In this document: one piece after another, positions 8,994 to 19,671 of the stretch
Position numbering within the stretch: position 1 is the first letter of the stretch
Layout of the letters: every line of letters begins with the position of its first letter
Assembly: GCF_001412595.2 (NCBI RefSeq)
Contig: NZ_CP012640.2
Location: 3,224,001-3,288,000, forward strand
Reading direction: 5' to 3'
Source of the DNA: Massilia sp. WG5
Lineage (GTDB): Bacteria; Pseudomonadota; Gammaproteobacteria; Burkholderiales; Burkholderiaceae_D
DNA length: 64,000 bases
Notes under the pieces: model-generated
What the model saw: only the letters and a program-made list of their open reading frames with translations
Told to the model about the DNA's origin: nothing
Databases searched by the model: none
Position numbers and translations under genes: made by a program

Positions 8994-9037
8994 GCATTAA
9001 AGAAAAAAGGTCCGATTTATCGGGCCTTTTTTCTTTT
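8973..9037 (+). repeat. 65-bp direct repeat, copy 1 (3' end of tRNA-Asp plus terminator)
   Basis: From the T arm of tRNA-Asp through its CCA end and the following terminator, 65 bases recur at 9128-9192 with a single mismatch (AAAG versus AGAG after CATT). The period is 155 bases. Confidence 0.93.
9003..9036 (+). terminator. Terminator of the tRNA unit
   Basis: A 13-base stem (AAAAAAGGTCCGA with TCGGGCCTTTTTT, one G-T pair, loop TTTA) followed by CTTTT, nine bases after the tRNA-Asp CCA. Confidence 0.92.
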
Positions 9038-9048
9038 CAGGCAGAAGA

Positions 9049-9070
9049 GGGTCTCCCCTGCGGGAGACCC
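9049..9070. repeat. Hairpin between the two tRNA-tail repeats
   Basis: A perfect 9-base inverted repeat (GGGTCTCCC and GGGAGACCC, loop CTGC). It has no T run, so it is not an obvious terminator. It belongs to the unique 90-base segment between the duplicated tRNA tails. Confidence 0.6.
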
Positions 9071-9127
9071 GGTTTCGGGCTCGAAGGGATTCGCTTGCAA
9101 GCGAGTCCGCGGCCCGCGGAACGTGGG

Positions 9128-9192
9128 CGAGCCCCGTCCGCTCCGCCAGCATTAGAGAAAAAAGGTCCGATTTATCGGGCCTTTTTTCTTTT
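9128..9192 (+). repeat. 65-bp direct repeat, copy 2 (orphan tRNA-Asp tail plus terminator)
   Basis: Repeats 8973-9037 at 64 of 65 positions. Only the T-arm 3' half, acceptor 3' strand, CCA and terminator are present; the preceding bases do not form the rest of a tRNA. It is either a duplication scar or a relic of integration at the tRNA gene. Confidence 0.93.
9158..9187. terminator. Second copy of the tRNA terminator, now at the 3' end of the diguanylate cyclase gene
   Basis: The same 13-base A/T-flanked stem as the tRNA terminator. Because both flanks are A/T runs it can act in both directions; on the minus strand it begins 18 bases after the stop of the GGDEF gene at 9205, so it now serves that gene. 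Confidence 0.8.
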
Positions 9193-9204
9193 TCTCTTTC
9201 CGTA

Positions 9205-10353
9205 TCAAGCCCGCTTCAGCATGGGCGCGCCGGCTTCGATCCGGTTGCGCCCGCCCGTCTTGGCCGTGTACAGCGCATGGTCGGCGCGCGCCAGCGCCGC
9301 CGCCAGCGCTTCACCGGCATCGATCATCACTACCCCGATACTGACCGTCATGCGGCAGCCGTCCGCGCAGCCGGGCACCGGCGCCGCGGTCACCGCCGTG
9401 CGCAGGCGCTCGGCCGCTTCGATCGCGCCATCGAGCGTGGTGCCGGGCATGGCCAGCGCGAATTCCTCGCCGCCGAGGCGGCCGATCACGTTATGCTCGC
9501 GCAGCACGCCGCGTGCCGTGTCGGCGAACACCTTCAGGGCCTCGTCGCCGCAGGCATGGCCGAAGCTGTCGTTGAGCTGCTTGAAGTGGTCGATGTCGAG
9601 CATCAGCAGCGCGATCGGCTTGCGCAGGCGCAGCGCCAGCAGGCGCGCGGCCTCGGCGCGCTCGAAGAAGGCGCGCCGGTTGAGCACACCGGTGAGGCCG
9701 TCGACGGTGGCCAGGTTGCGCATCAGTTCATCGTCCTTCTGCTTGCACAGCAACAGGAAGCCGAAGCCGTTCACGATCATCAAGAGGTAGCTCGCCAGGT
9801 AAGCCGGGCCGCCCAGCGGCGTCATGGCCGCGCCGCTGCTGTCGCCGTCGAAGCCCAGCCAGGCCAGGATCGCCAGGGCGAAGAGGATATTGTTGACGCC
9901 GATGATCCGCTGCAGCAGCGGCGCCGTGCGCGGACGCAGCAGGACCACGGCCGCGCCGAACACGGCCAGGGCGATGATGAAAGAGATCAGTTCCGTCAGC
10001 TGCCGCCGCGACACGCCGGTAGCGACCGCATAGCCGACCGCAGCCCAGCCGGGCAGCGTGAGCAGGCACAGCGGTCGGCGCCAGCGCGCAAAGCCGAAGA
10101 ACAGGCAGTTGGCGCCCACTTCCAGCGCCACTCCGCCCACCCAGGCGAAGGCGGACAGCGCCTCGACCACCCGCAACTCGAATTGCGGCGCGATCCACCA
10201 GCAGAGCTGGGCGAGGCCGATCGACAGGCGGCCCCACATCCAGTAGCCCAGCGCCGGGCTGTTTTCCGCACCGCGCATATAGCCCGCCATCAGCAGCGCA
10301 AACGCGATATTGCCGACACCGAGCGCCAGCATGAAGGTTTGAATATCGATCAC
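9205..10353 (-). CDS. Membrane-anchored diguanylate cyclase (GGDEF domain)
   Basis: This 382-residue protein has about six or seven hydrophobic helices in residues 5-205 and a C-terminal GGDEF domain from about 213. The active-site loop is GGEEF (294-298), a functional variant; the DIDHFKQLND metal/substrate motif is intact (253-262). It should make cyclic di-GMP from two GTP at the inner membrane. The inhibitory I-site position reads REHN (285-288) instead of RxxD, so feedback inhibition may be lost. The start is GTG 10353, supported by GAGGA seven bases upstream; an overlapping ATG is out of frame. It is divergent from a cyclic-nucleotide-binding protein gene. Confidence 0.94.
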   Translation of the reverse strand: MIDIQTFMLALGVGNIAFALLMAGYMRGAENSPALGYWMWGRLSIGLAQLCWWIAPQFELRVVEALSAFAWVGGVALEVGANCLFFGFARWRRPLCLLTLPGWAAVGYAVATGVSRRQLTELISFIIALAVFGAAVVLLRPRTAPLLQRIIGVNNILFALAILAWLGFDGDSSGAAMTPLGGPAYLASYLLMIVNGFGFLLLCKQKDDELMRNLATVDGLTGVLNRRAFFERAEAARLLALRLRKPIALLMLDIDHFKQLNDSFGHACGDEALKVFADTARGVLREHNVIGRLGGEEFALAMPGTTLDGAIEAAERLRTAVTAAPVPGCADGCRMTVSIGVVMIDAGEALAAALARADHALYTAKTGGRNRIEAGAPMLKRA

Positions 10354-10445
10354 ATGTGTTCCTCAGGGAGCGCCGCCGGCACTGGTGCAATTATTCTAAC
10401 AAATGTTGCCTTATGGAATTATATTACACGCTTTGATCATGGAGG

Positions 10446-10464
10446 CACGCACAATTCGTGCGTG
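10446..10464. promoter_or_regulatory. Inverted repeat in the divergent GGDEF/cNMP-binding promoter region
   Basis: A perfect 7-base dyad (CACGCAC and GTGCGTG, 5-base spacer AATTC). It could be an operator for either divergent gene. No factor is recognised. Confidence 0.45.
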
Positions 10465-10503
10465 GAAAGCGGTTTGCTGTCCGATACCGGCGCACGCGTT
10501 ATG

Positions 10504-10540
10504 CAATTGCTGCGATGCATGGACGCATCGTGCATAATTG
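10504..10540. promoter_or_regulatory. Long imperfect palindrome upstream of the cNMP-binding gene
   Basis: CAATT...GATGC and GCATC...AATTG arms span 37 bases around ATGGAC, with the outer and inner five bases pairing and a mismatched middle. The right arm ends in TTGACA (10538-10543), a -35-like element, so a bound protein would affect that promoter. I saw no good -10 at the expected distance. Confidence 0.4.
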
Positions 10541-10584
10541 ACAATAACCTTGACGAACCTGGCTGCTGCTCTCCTGGAGTTTTC

Positions 10585-11067
10585 GTGATCTTTCGCTTCC
10601 TCAAATCCCAGACCCTGTCCCCGCGCCAGCGCAGGCTGCAGAACACGCCTCTGTTCCGCTCGCTCAAGCCGCTCGAGGTCAAGTTCGTGGATGGCCTGAT
10701 GCACGAACGGCGCTACCTGCCGGAAGAGATCGTGTTCGACGAAAACGAGGAAGGCCAGGCGCTCTACCTGGTGATGGCGGGCCGGGTCGAGATCAGCCGC
10801 ATGCACGGCGGCAGCCGCCAGCTGGTGAGCGAACTCGGGCCGGGCGGCTTCTTCGGCGACCTCGCCCTGCTCGACAACTCGCCGCGCAGCGCCCGCGCAC
10901 GCGCCATCGAACACTGCGAGCTGGCGGTGTTCTTCCGTGACGACTTCCTGGCGCTGATGGATACCGACGCCGTGATCGGCTACAAGATCTCGCTGGCGCT
11001 GGCGCGCCACATCGGCCAGCGCCTGCGCGAGGGCCTCGGCGGCCAGCCCCAGCTGGAAGCGCTATGA
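10585..11067 (+). CDS. Stand-alone cyclic-nucleotide-binding domain protein
   Basis: This 160-residue protein is a single Crp/cAMP-binding-type beta-roll (about residues 20-135) with no helix-turn-helix, so it is not a DNA-binding Crp homologue. The phosphate-binding cassette reads FGDLALLDNSPRSARA: the phosphate-contacting Arg is kept, but the usual ribose-contacting Glu is Asp. The start is GTG 10585, with GGAG five bases upstream; reading upstream in frame has no gene-like content. Its stop overlaps the start of the AI-2E-type permease gene by ATGA, so the two are probably made together, and a regulatory role on that permease is a reasonable inference. The ligand (cAMP, cGMP, cyclic di-GMP or none) is not determinable here. 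Confidence 0.85.
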   Translation: MIFRFLKSQTLSPRQRRLQNTPLFRSLKPLEVKFVDGLMHERRYLPEEIVFDENEEGQALYLVMAGRVEISRMHGGSRQLVSELGPGGFFGDLALLDNSPRSARARAIEHCELAVFFRDDFLALMDTDAVIGYKISLALARHIGQRLREGLGGQPQLEAL

Positions 11068-12206
11068 CCGCCGGCCCCGTGGTCCACCAGGAGCGCGCCG
11101 GACCGGTGGTCTGGACCGCGATCGTCGGCGTCACCTGCCTGCTGCTGGTGCTGCTCGAACACATGCTGTGGCTGGTGCTGCCCTTTATCTTCGGCACCGT
11201 GATGTATTACACCCTGCTCGGGCCGATGCGGCGCCTGCTGCGCCTGGGCTTTTCGCGCAGCGTGTCGTCGATGCTGGTATGCGCCGTGTTCTTCGGCGCC
11301 GCCACCCTTGCCGTGGCGGCCGCGCTGGCGTGGGGCTCCGGACCGGCCGACGAGACCAGTTCCTGGCACGACACGCTGGCGCTGTACGCGAACGGCGGCG
11401 TGGCGTTCGTGCGCAACACGATGGCGCTGCTGGAAGCGAAATTCCCGATCCTGGCCGAGATGCACCTGAGCTCGCTGGTCAACAAGCGCTTCAAGGTCTT
11501 CACCGACACCTTCGCCCAGCGCTATTTGACGACCATCCTGGTCACGGCGGCCGGCTGGCTGCCTTCCCTGCTGCTGGCGCCCTTCCTCGCCTTCTTCTTC
11601 CTGCGCGACGGCTTGCGCTTCAAGAAATTCCTGGCGCGCGCGGTGCCGAACGCCTACTTCGAGCGCACCCTGTTCCTGCTGCGGCAGGTCGACCAGACCG
11701 CGCGCCGCTATTTCGAGGGTCTGCTCAAGCTGACTGTGCTCGACACCATCGTGCTGGGCTTCGGCCTGTGGGTGATCGGGGTCTCGTCGCCGCTGCTGCT
11801 GGGTTTCATTTCCGCGCTGCTGGCCTGGGTGCCTTTCGTCGGCTCGGTGGTCGGCTGCGTGATGGTGGTGATCGTGGCCTCCACCGACGCTCCCGGCAAC
11901 CCGCTGGTCGCCTACGGCGCAATCGTCGTCTTCATCCTGGCGCGCCTGCTGGACGATTTCGTGTTCATGCCGATCACGCTCGGGCGCAGCCTGAAGATCC
12001 ACCCCTTGATCACGGTGCTGATGATCTTCATCGGCGGCGCGCTGTCCGGCGTGGCCGGCCTGATGCTGGTGCTGCCGCTGCTGGGCGTGGTGATGGTGAT
12101 CGGCGAGACCTTGGGAAAACTGATGACCAACCCAAGGCTGCGGGCAAGGCATCGCTATGCGCGGCAGTTGCGGGAAAAGCAGGCCAGCGCAGACCTGCAG
12201 GCCTGA
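11064..12206 (+). CDS. AI-2E family (PerM/YdiK-like) membrane transporter
   Basis: This 380-residue protein has about eight predicted membrane helices and the family features: N-terminal paired helices, a polar middle region (about 90-150), and the conserved C-terminal LLGFISALLAWVPFVGSVVG segment and PLLGVVMVIGETLG end. The family includes TqsA and putative permeases and Na+/H+ antiporters, so the substrate is open. Its ATG overlaps the stop of the cyclic-nucleotide-binding gene by four bases (ATGA). It ends at a terminator shared with the convergent ygiQ-type gene. Confidence 0.9.
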   Translation: MTAGPVVHQERAGPVVWTAIVGVTCLLLVLLEHMLWLVLPFIFGTVMYYTLLGPMRRLLRLGFSRSVSSMLVCAVFFGAATLAVAAALAWGSGPADETSSWHDTLALYANGGVAFVRNTMALLEAKFPILAEMHLSSLVNKRFKVFTDTFAQRYLTTILVTAAGWLPSLLLAPFLAFFFLRDGLRFKKFLARAVPNAYFERTLFLLRQVDQTARRYFEGLLKLTVLDTIVLGFGLWVIGVSSPLLLGFISALLAWVPFVGSVVGCVMVVIVASTDAPGNPLVAYGAIVVFILARLLDDFVFMPITLGRSLKIHPLITVLMIFIGGALSGVAGLMLVLPLLGVVMVIGETLGKLMTNPRLRARHRYARQLREKQASADLQA

Positions 12207-12214
12207 GGAGCGAT

Positions 12215-12241
12215 AAAAAACCGGGGTCGCGCCCCGGTTTC
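12215..12241. terminator. Bidirectional terminator between convergent genes
   Basis: AAACCGGGG and CCCCGGTTT form a perfect 9-base stem with a 5-base loop, flanked by an A run on one side and Ts on the other. It sits between the AI-2E permease stop and the ygiQ stop. Confidence 0.9.
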
Positions 12242-12243
12242 TG

Positions 12244-14535
<2,292 letters not shown>

Positions 14536-14611
14536 TGGGCGGCATTTTACAGGAAAAGCCTGCGGCCAGCTCACTCCCCTTCCAAAATTGGCTTAGTTTT
14601 CAACAACTTAA

Positions 14612-14905
14612 TCAGATACCCATGTTGTTGAGGATATTGCCGAGCTGGCGCAGGGCCGGCTCCAGGGTCGGGTGGCGCGCCGCGAAGCGCGCCGTGATTT
14701 CCTGGCTGCGCGAGGCCAGGCCGTAGGTGTTGGCGTCCGGGTCGTCGGCGCGCTTCTCGAGCACGCGCTTGATGTCGCCGTCGAGCTGGCGCAACAGGAT
14801 TTCCAGTTCGTCATCGACCTGGCCTGCATCCTCGAGGTGGCGGTGCAGGGTTTTGAGGTGCGCTTTCAGGGTGTCTTCGTTGTCGGGCAGCATATCGTCC
14901 CTCAT
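14612..14905 (-). CDS. DUF4404 family protein
   Basis: A small soluble, mostly helical protein of 97 residues (93 if the second ATG at 14893 is used). It matches the DUF4404 pattern [16 protein letters not shown]...[15 protein letters not shown], ending [13 protein letters not shown]. It is highly charged and probably forms a helical hairpin; function is unknown. Its ATG overlaps the stop of the VF530 gene (ATGA), so the two form a small operon. Confidence 0.85.
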   Translation of the reverse strand: MRDDMLPDNEDTLKAHLKTLHRHLEDAGQVDDELEILLRQLDGDIKRVLEKRADDPDANTYGLASRSQEITARFAARHPTLEPALRQLGNILNNMGI

Positions 14906-15114
14906 GATGTGAACTTTGTCTCAAGATACAGCTTCTCGACCCGTTCGCGGGCCCAGGGCGTCTTGCGCAGGAACTTCAGGCTCGATTTGATGCTCGGGTC
15001 CTTGATGAAGCAGTTGATATCGATGCGGCGGCCGAGCTCATCCCAGCCATAGTGCTCGACCAGGCGCGTTAGCAAGGATTCTAAAGTAATACCGTGTAAT
15101 GCCTGAACACTCAT
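14902..15114 (-). CDS. VF530 family (DUF2132) DNA-binding-like protein
   Basis: This 70-residue protein has the family signature: [20 protein letters not shown], then [28 protein letters not shown]. Members fold as a small helical domain; DNA binding has been suggested from structure, but the role is unknown. ATG 15114 ([10 protein letters not shown]) is the conserved start; a longer frame to 15165 would enter a repeat. It overlaps the DUF4404 gene by four bases. Confidence 0.9.
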   Translation of the reverse strand: MSVQALHGITLESLLTRLVEHYGWDELGRRIDINCFIKDPSIKSSLKFLRKTPWARERVEKLYLETKFTS

Positions 15115-15159
15115 AGTTGCAAGTTTATATCTGACTGCGAAGGATGGGCGCGCGCGCCT

Positions 15160-15187
15160 CGTCACCCCCGCCTGCGCGGGGACGACG
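15160..15187. repeat. REP-like intergenic hairpin
   Basis: CGTCACCCCCGC and GCGGGGACGACG form a 12-base stem with two mismatches and a 4-base loop. It resembles the short intergenic C-rich palindromes common in proteobacteria. It lies between the M3 peptidase stop and the VF530 gene. Confidence 0.5.
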
Positions 15188-15220
15188 AGGAGAGCCTCGG
15201 GAACGACGGTATGGGACTGC

Positions 15221-17344
15221 TTACTCGCCGGTCAGGCCGCGGCGCTCCAGCAGCGGCTCGATCTTCGCATCGCGGCCGCGGAAATTGCGGTACATCTCCA
15301 TCGCATCCATGGTGCCGCCGCGCGACAGCAGCATCTGGCGGAAGCGGTCGCCGTTCTTGCGCAGCAGGCCACCGTTTTCCTTGAACCACTCGACGGTGTC
15401 GGCGTCCAGCTTCTCGGCCCACAGGTAGCCATAGTAGCCGGCCGAGTAGCCGCCCGAGAACACGTGCGAGAAGTAGGTCGTGCGGTAGCGCGGCGGGACC
15501 AGCGGGAAGTCGACGCCGGCGTCATGCAGGGCCTTGGCTTCGAAGCCCAGCACGTCGCTCGGGACCTGGTCCGGGGCCAGCTGGTGCCAGCTCTGGTCCA
15601 GGATCGATGCCGCCAGGTACTCGGTGGTGCGGTAGCCTTCATTGAACTTGCTTGACGCCTGCACCTTGTCCAGCAGCGCCTGCGGCATCGGGGCGCCGGT
15701 CTGGTAGTGCCTGGCGTAATGCGCGAGCACCTCCGGCCAGGCCATCCACATCTCGTTGACCTGCGACGGGAACTCGACGTAGTCGCGCGGCACGCGCGAG
15801 CCCGAGAAGCGCGGGTATGTCACGTTCGAGAACATGCCGTGCAGGGCATGGCCGAACTCGTGGAACATGGTGCGCACTTCGTCATAGGTCAGCAGGGTCG
15901 GCTCGCCGGCCGCCGGCTTCGGGATGTTCAGGTGGTTCGCCACCACCGGGTGGGTGCCCAGCAGCGTGTTCTGGCCCACGTAGGCGTTCATCCAGGCGCC
16001 GCCGCGCTTGTTCGAACGCGCATACGGGTCGTGCAGGAAGATCGCCAGCTGCTTGCCGTCGGTGTCGAACACGTCGAACACGCGCACGTCCGGGTCGTAC
16101 ACCGGCAGGTCGTGGCGCTCCTTGAAAGTGATGCCGAATTCCTTGTTGGCGGCGTAGAACACGCCGTTCAGCAGCACGTTGTTGTACTCGAAATAGGGAC
16201 GCAGCTGGTTCTCGTCGAAGGCGTAGCGCTGGGCGCGCACCTTGTCGCTGTAGTAGTTCCAGTCGTAGGCGGCGGCCTGGAATTGTCCGCCCTCGGCGTC
16301 GATGACCTTCTGCAGGTCGGCCGCTTCCTTCTTCGCGTTGTTCACGGCCGGCTTGGCGAATTCGGCCAGCAGCTGGTTGACGGCGCCGGTCGTCTTCGCA
16401 GTCTGGTCTTCCAGCATATAGGCCGCGTGGCTCGGATAGCCCAGCAGCGCGGCGCGTTCGGCACGCGCCTTGACCAGCTCCAGCACCACCTGGCGGTTGT
16501 CGAAATCGCCGCCATGGCTGCCGCGCGCCAGCGACGTCGCCATCAGCTTCTCGCGGGTCGCACGCCTGGTCAGCACCGACAAAGGCGCCTGCTGGGTGGT
16601 GTTCACGACCGGGATCACGAACTTGCCGTCCAGGCCGCGCTTCCTGGCCTCGGCGGCGGCGACGTCGATCGCCTTGTCCGACATGCCGGCCAGCTCGTCG
16701 CGGCTGTCGACCACCAGGGCCGAGGCGTTCGCTTCCTTCAGCACGTTCTGGCTGAACTGGGTCTGCAGGGCCGCGATCCTGGCGTTGTAGGCCTTCAGCT
16801 TGATCTTGTCCGCGGCGGACAGCTTGGCGCCGGCGCGCACGAAGTCGGTGTGGTAGCGCTCCAGCAGATAGGCCGACTCGGCGTCCAGGTGCAGTTTGTC
16901 GCGCTTGTCGTACAGCGATTGAATCCGTTTATACAGTTTCTCGTTCAGGCGGATCTTGTCGCTGTGGGCGGCCAGCTTCGGCGCCAGTTCCTTGTCCAGC
17001 GCGTTCAGGGTGTCGTTGGTGTTGGCGCCGACCAGGCTGTAGAACACGGTCGAGACGCGGTTCAGCAACTGGCCGGAACGCTCCATCGCGACGATGGTGT
17101 TCTGGAAGGTCGGCGCCGTCTTGCTGTTGGCGATCGCGTCGATCTCGGCCGACTGCTGGCGCATGCCCTCTTCGAACGCCGGCGCGAAGTCGTCGTTCTT
17201 GATCTTGTCGAAGGGCGGATAGTTGAACGGCAGGGTGCTCGGCCTGGCGAACGGGTTCGAGGCCGGCAGCTGGGATGGCGCGGCCTGGGCGAAGGTGGCG
17301 ACAGCCGCGGTAACGGCGAAGGCCAGGATGTGGGAACGGTTCAT
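15221..17344 (-). CDS. M3 family metallopeptidase (peptidyl-dipeptidase Dcp type), exported
   Basis: This 707-residue protein has a signal peptide (about 1-22, ending FAQAA) and the M3 fold. The zinc motif HEFGH is at 495-499, with the downstream Glu in a helix ([11 protein letters not shown], about 523-533) and the C-terminal substrate-loop HisTyr region ([21 protein letters not shown]). Dcp removes dipeptides from peptide C-termini; a signal peptide suggests periplasmic peptide turnover. ATG 17344 follows GGAGAGA. It lies 28 bases downstream of a close paralogue on the same strand and may share its transcript. Confidence 0.95.
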   Translation of the reverse strand: MNRSHILAFAVTAAVATFAQAAPSQLPASNPFARPSTLPFNYPPFDKIKNDDFAPAFEEGMRQQSAEIDAIANSKTAPTFQNTIVAMERSGQLLNRVSTVFYSLVGANTNDTLNALDKELAPKLAAHSDKIRLNEKLYKRIQSLYDKRDKLHLDAESAYLLERYHTDFVRAGAKLSAADKIKLKAYNARIAALQTQFSQNVLKEANASALVVDSRDELAGMSDKAIDVAAAEARKRGLDGKFVIPVVNTTQQAPLSVLTRRATREKLMATSLARGSHGGDFDNRQVVLELVKARAERAALLGYPSHAAYMLEDQTAKTTGAVNQLLAEFAKPAVNNAKKEAADLQKVIDAEGGQFQAAAYDWNYYSDKVRAQRYAFDENQLRPYFEYNNVLLNGVFYAANKEFGITFKERHDLPVYDPDVRVFDVFDTDGKQLAIFLHDPYARSNKRGGAWMNAYVGQNTLLGTHPVVANHLNIPKPAAGEPTLLTYDEVRTMFHEFGHALHGMFSNVTYPRFSGSRVPRDYVEFPSQVNEMWMAWPEVLAHYARHYQTGAPMPQALLDKVQASSKFNEGYRTTEYLAASILDQSWHQLAPDQVPSDVLGFEAKALHDAGVDFPLVPPRYRTTYFSHVFSGGYSAGYYGYLWAEKLDADTVEWFKENGGLLRKNGDRFRQMLLSRGGTMDAMEMYRNFRGRDAKIEPLLERRGLTGE

Positions 17345-17372
17345 TCTCTCTCCGATGTGATTGTTGTTGTGC

Positions 17373-19541
17373 TCAATTACCCGTCAGGCCGCGGCGTTCC
17401 AGCAGCGGCTCGATCCGTGCGTCGCGACCGCGGAAATTGCGGAACAGGTCCATGGCATCAAGCGAACCGCCGCGCGACAGCAGGGTCTGGCGGAAGTGGT
17501 CGCCATTCTTGCGCAGCAGGCCGCCGTTTTCCTTGAACCACTCGACCGTGTCGGCGTCCAGCTTTTCGCTCCACAGGTAGGCGTAGTAGCCGGCCGAATA
17601 GCCGAGCGAGAAGCTGTGCGAGAAATAGGTCGTGCGGTAGCGCGGCGGCACCGGCGCGAAGTCGACGCCGGCGTCATGCAGGGCCCTGGCTTCGAAGCCC
17701 AGCACGTCGCTCGGGATCTGGCTCGGGGCAAGCTGGTGCCAGCGCTGGTCGAGCAGCGAGGCGGCCAGGTACTCGGTCGTGATGTAGCCCATGTTGAACT
17801 TCTTCGATGCCTGCACCTTGTCGAGCAGCGCCTGCGGCATCGGCTCGCCGGTCTGGTAGTGCCTGGCGTAGTTGGCCAGCACCTCGGGCCAGGTGGCCCA
17901 CATCTCGTTGACCTGCGACGGGTACTCGACGAAATCGCGCGGCGTATTGGCGCCCCCAAAAGTCGGGTACTTCACGTTCGAGAACATGCCGTGCAGCGCG
18001 TGGCCGAATTCATGGAAGGCGGTACGCACTTCGTCGTAGGTCAGCAGGGTCGGCTGGCCGGCTGGCGGCTTCGGAATGTTCAGGTGGTTCGCCACCACCG
18101 GGTGGTTGCCGAGCAGCGCGGACTGCGTCACGTACTCGTTCATCCAGGCGCCGCCCTGCTTGTTCGGGCGCGCGTAGTAATCCATGATGAAGATCGCCAG
18201 CTGCTTGCCGTCGGCGTCGAAGACGTCGAACACGCGTACGTCCGGGTCGTACACCGGCAGGTCGTGGCGCTCCCTGAAGCTGATGCCGAACTCCTTGTTC
18301 GCCGCGAAGAACACGCCGTTCTGCACCACGTTGTTCAGTTCGAAATAGGGCTTCAGCTGGCTCTCGTCGAAGGCATACCTGGCCTGGCGCACCTTGTCGG
18401 TGTAGAAGGCCCAGTCATGCGCCGCGACCTGGAAGCCGCCCTCGGGTTTGCCGGCCTCGGCATCGATCACCGACTGGATTTCCGCCGCCTCCTTCCTGGC
18501 GTTGTTCACCGCCGGCAGCGCCAGCTCGCCCAGCAGCTTGTTGACGGCTTCCGGGGTCTTCGCGGTTTCCACTTCCAGCGAGTAGGCGGCATAGTTCGGG
18601 TAGCCCAGCAGGACCGCCTTTTCGGCGCGCAGCCTGGTCAGGCGCTGCACCAGTTGGCGGCTGTCGAATTCGCCGCCGCGGCTGCCGCGCGCCAGCGACA
18701 CCGCCATCAGGCGCTCGCGCGTCGTGCGATTGCTCAGCGAGGACAGCAGCGGCTGGCCGGTGGTGTTGGCCAGCGCGATCACGAACTTGCCGTCCATGCC
18801 GCGCTTCTTCGCTTCGGCGGCGGCGGCGTCGATTTCGGCATCGGACAGGCCGGCCAGTTCGGCGCGGGTGTCGACCATCAGGCTCGATGCGTTCGCTTCC
18901 TTCAGCACGTTCTGGGCGAAGGTCGACTGCAGGCTGGCGATCTCGCCGTTATACGCCTTCAGCTTGGCCTTGTTCGCCGCCGACAGCCTGGCGCCGGCGC
19001 GCACGAAGTCGCGGTGGTAGCGCTCCAGCAGGTGCTTCGATTCGGCGTCCAGCTTCAGGGAATCGCGCTTGTCGTACAAGGCCTTCACGCGCTTCCACAG
19101 CTTGTCGTTCATGTAGATCGCGTCCGCGTGGGCCGCCAGCTTCGGCGACATCTCGCGGTCGATCGCGTCCAGGTTGTCGTTGGTGTTCGCGCCCTGCAGG
19201 TTCGAGAAGGTGGTCGACACGCGCGCCAGCAGCTGGCCCGAACGTTCCATCGCGACGATCGTGTTCTCGAAGCTCGGCGCGGAGCGGTTGTTGGCGATCG
19301 CCTCGATCTCGAGCAGGTGGACACGCATGCCCACTTCGAAAGCCGGCCTGAAGTGCTCGTCCTTGATCTTGTCGAACGCCGGATAGTGGAACGGCAGCGC
19401 ACTCACCCTGGCGAAGGGATTCGAGGCGTCGAGGACGGCTGGGGAAGCGGAGGTGGCGGTGGCTGCGGTGGCGGGAATGGCGGTCGAGGCAAAGGCAAGC
19501 GCGATGCTTGCCGCAACGATGAAGCTGTGTGGCTGTTTCAT
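17373..19541 (-). CDS. M3 family metallopeptidase (peptidyl-dipeptidase Dcp type), tandem copy
   Basis: This 722-residue paralogue of the next gene is alike over almost the whole length, including HEFGH (about 510-514), the YPSQVNEMW helix and the identical last residues [10 protein letters not shown] signal peptide runs from MKQPHSF to about residue 28. ATG 19541 was chosen to place the signal peptide at the N-terminus; an in-frame GTG at 19559 adds six residues and has no ribosome binding site. The two genes are long direct repeats of about 2 kb, able to recombine. Substrates may differ, since the pair is retained. Confidence 0.94.
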   Translation of the reverse strand: MKQPHSFIVAASIALAFASTAIPATAATATSASPAVLDASNPFARVSALPFHYPAFDKIKDEHFRPAFEVGMRVHLLEIEAIANNRSAPSFENTIVAMERSGQLLARVSTTFSNLQGANTNDNLDAIDREMSPKLAAHADAIYMNDKLWKRVKALYDKRDSLKLDAESKHLLERYHRDFVRAGARLSAANKAKLKAYNGEIASLQSTFAQNVLKEANASSLMVDTRAELAGLSDAEIDAAAAEAKKRGMDGKFVIALANTTGQPLLSSLSNRTTRERLMAVSLARGSRGGEFDSRQLVQRLTRLRAEKAVLLGYPNYAAYSLEVETAKTPEAVNKLLGELALPAVNNARKEAAEIQSVIDAEAGKPEGGFQVAAHDWAFYTDKVRQARYAFDESQLKPYFELNNVVQNGVFFAANKEFGISFRERHDLPVYDPDVRVFDVFDADGKQLAIFIMDYYARPNKQGGAWMNEYVTQSALLGNHPVVANHLNIPKPPAGQPTLLTYDEVRTAFHEFGHALHGMFSNVKYPTFGGANTPRDFVEYPSQVNEMWATWPEVLANYARHYQTGEPMPQALLDKVQASKKFNMGYITTEYLAASLLDQRWHQLAPSQIPSDVLGFEARALHDAGVDFAPVPPRYRTTYFSHSFSLGYSAGYYAYLWSEKLDADTVEWFKENGGLLRKNGDHFRQTLLSRGGSLDAMDLFRNFRGRDARIEPLLERRGLTGN

Positions 19542-19671
19542 GCAATCTTTCACGGACACTGATGGGGCGCTGCCGGAGCGGGCCCGGCAGCAGGTGCGCG
19601 AAAGATCATAGCAGGCTTATTGCCGCATCGTCACATTGAAGTGTTGCAATCCATCGTACCGACAGCGGTCT

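Noticed and set aside
9089..9150. Second functional tRNA-Asp gene
   Set aside because: Only the last 21 tRNA bases are present; the acceptor 5' strand, D arm and anticodon arm are missing.
9277..10584. Extended N-terminus for the cyclic-nucleotide-binding gene
   Set aside because: The frame continues open far upstream but is antisense to the GGDEF gene; a GGAG-GTG start at 10585 begins a complete beta-roll.
12218..12240. Riboswitch-like hairpin between the AI-2E and ygiQ genes
   Set aside because: It is a simple symmetric stem with A and T flanks between convergent stops, so a terminator explains it.
17361..19562. Open frame antisense to the second M3 peptidase
   Set aside because: The minus strand encodes HEFGH and the whole M3 fold; the opposite frame has no domain.
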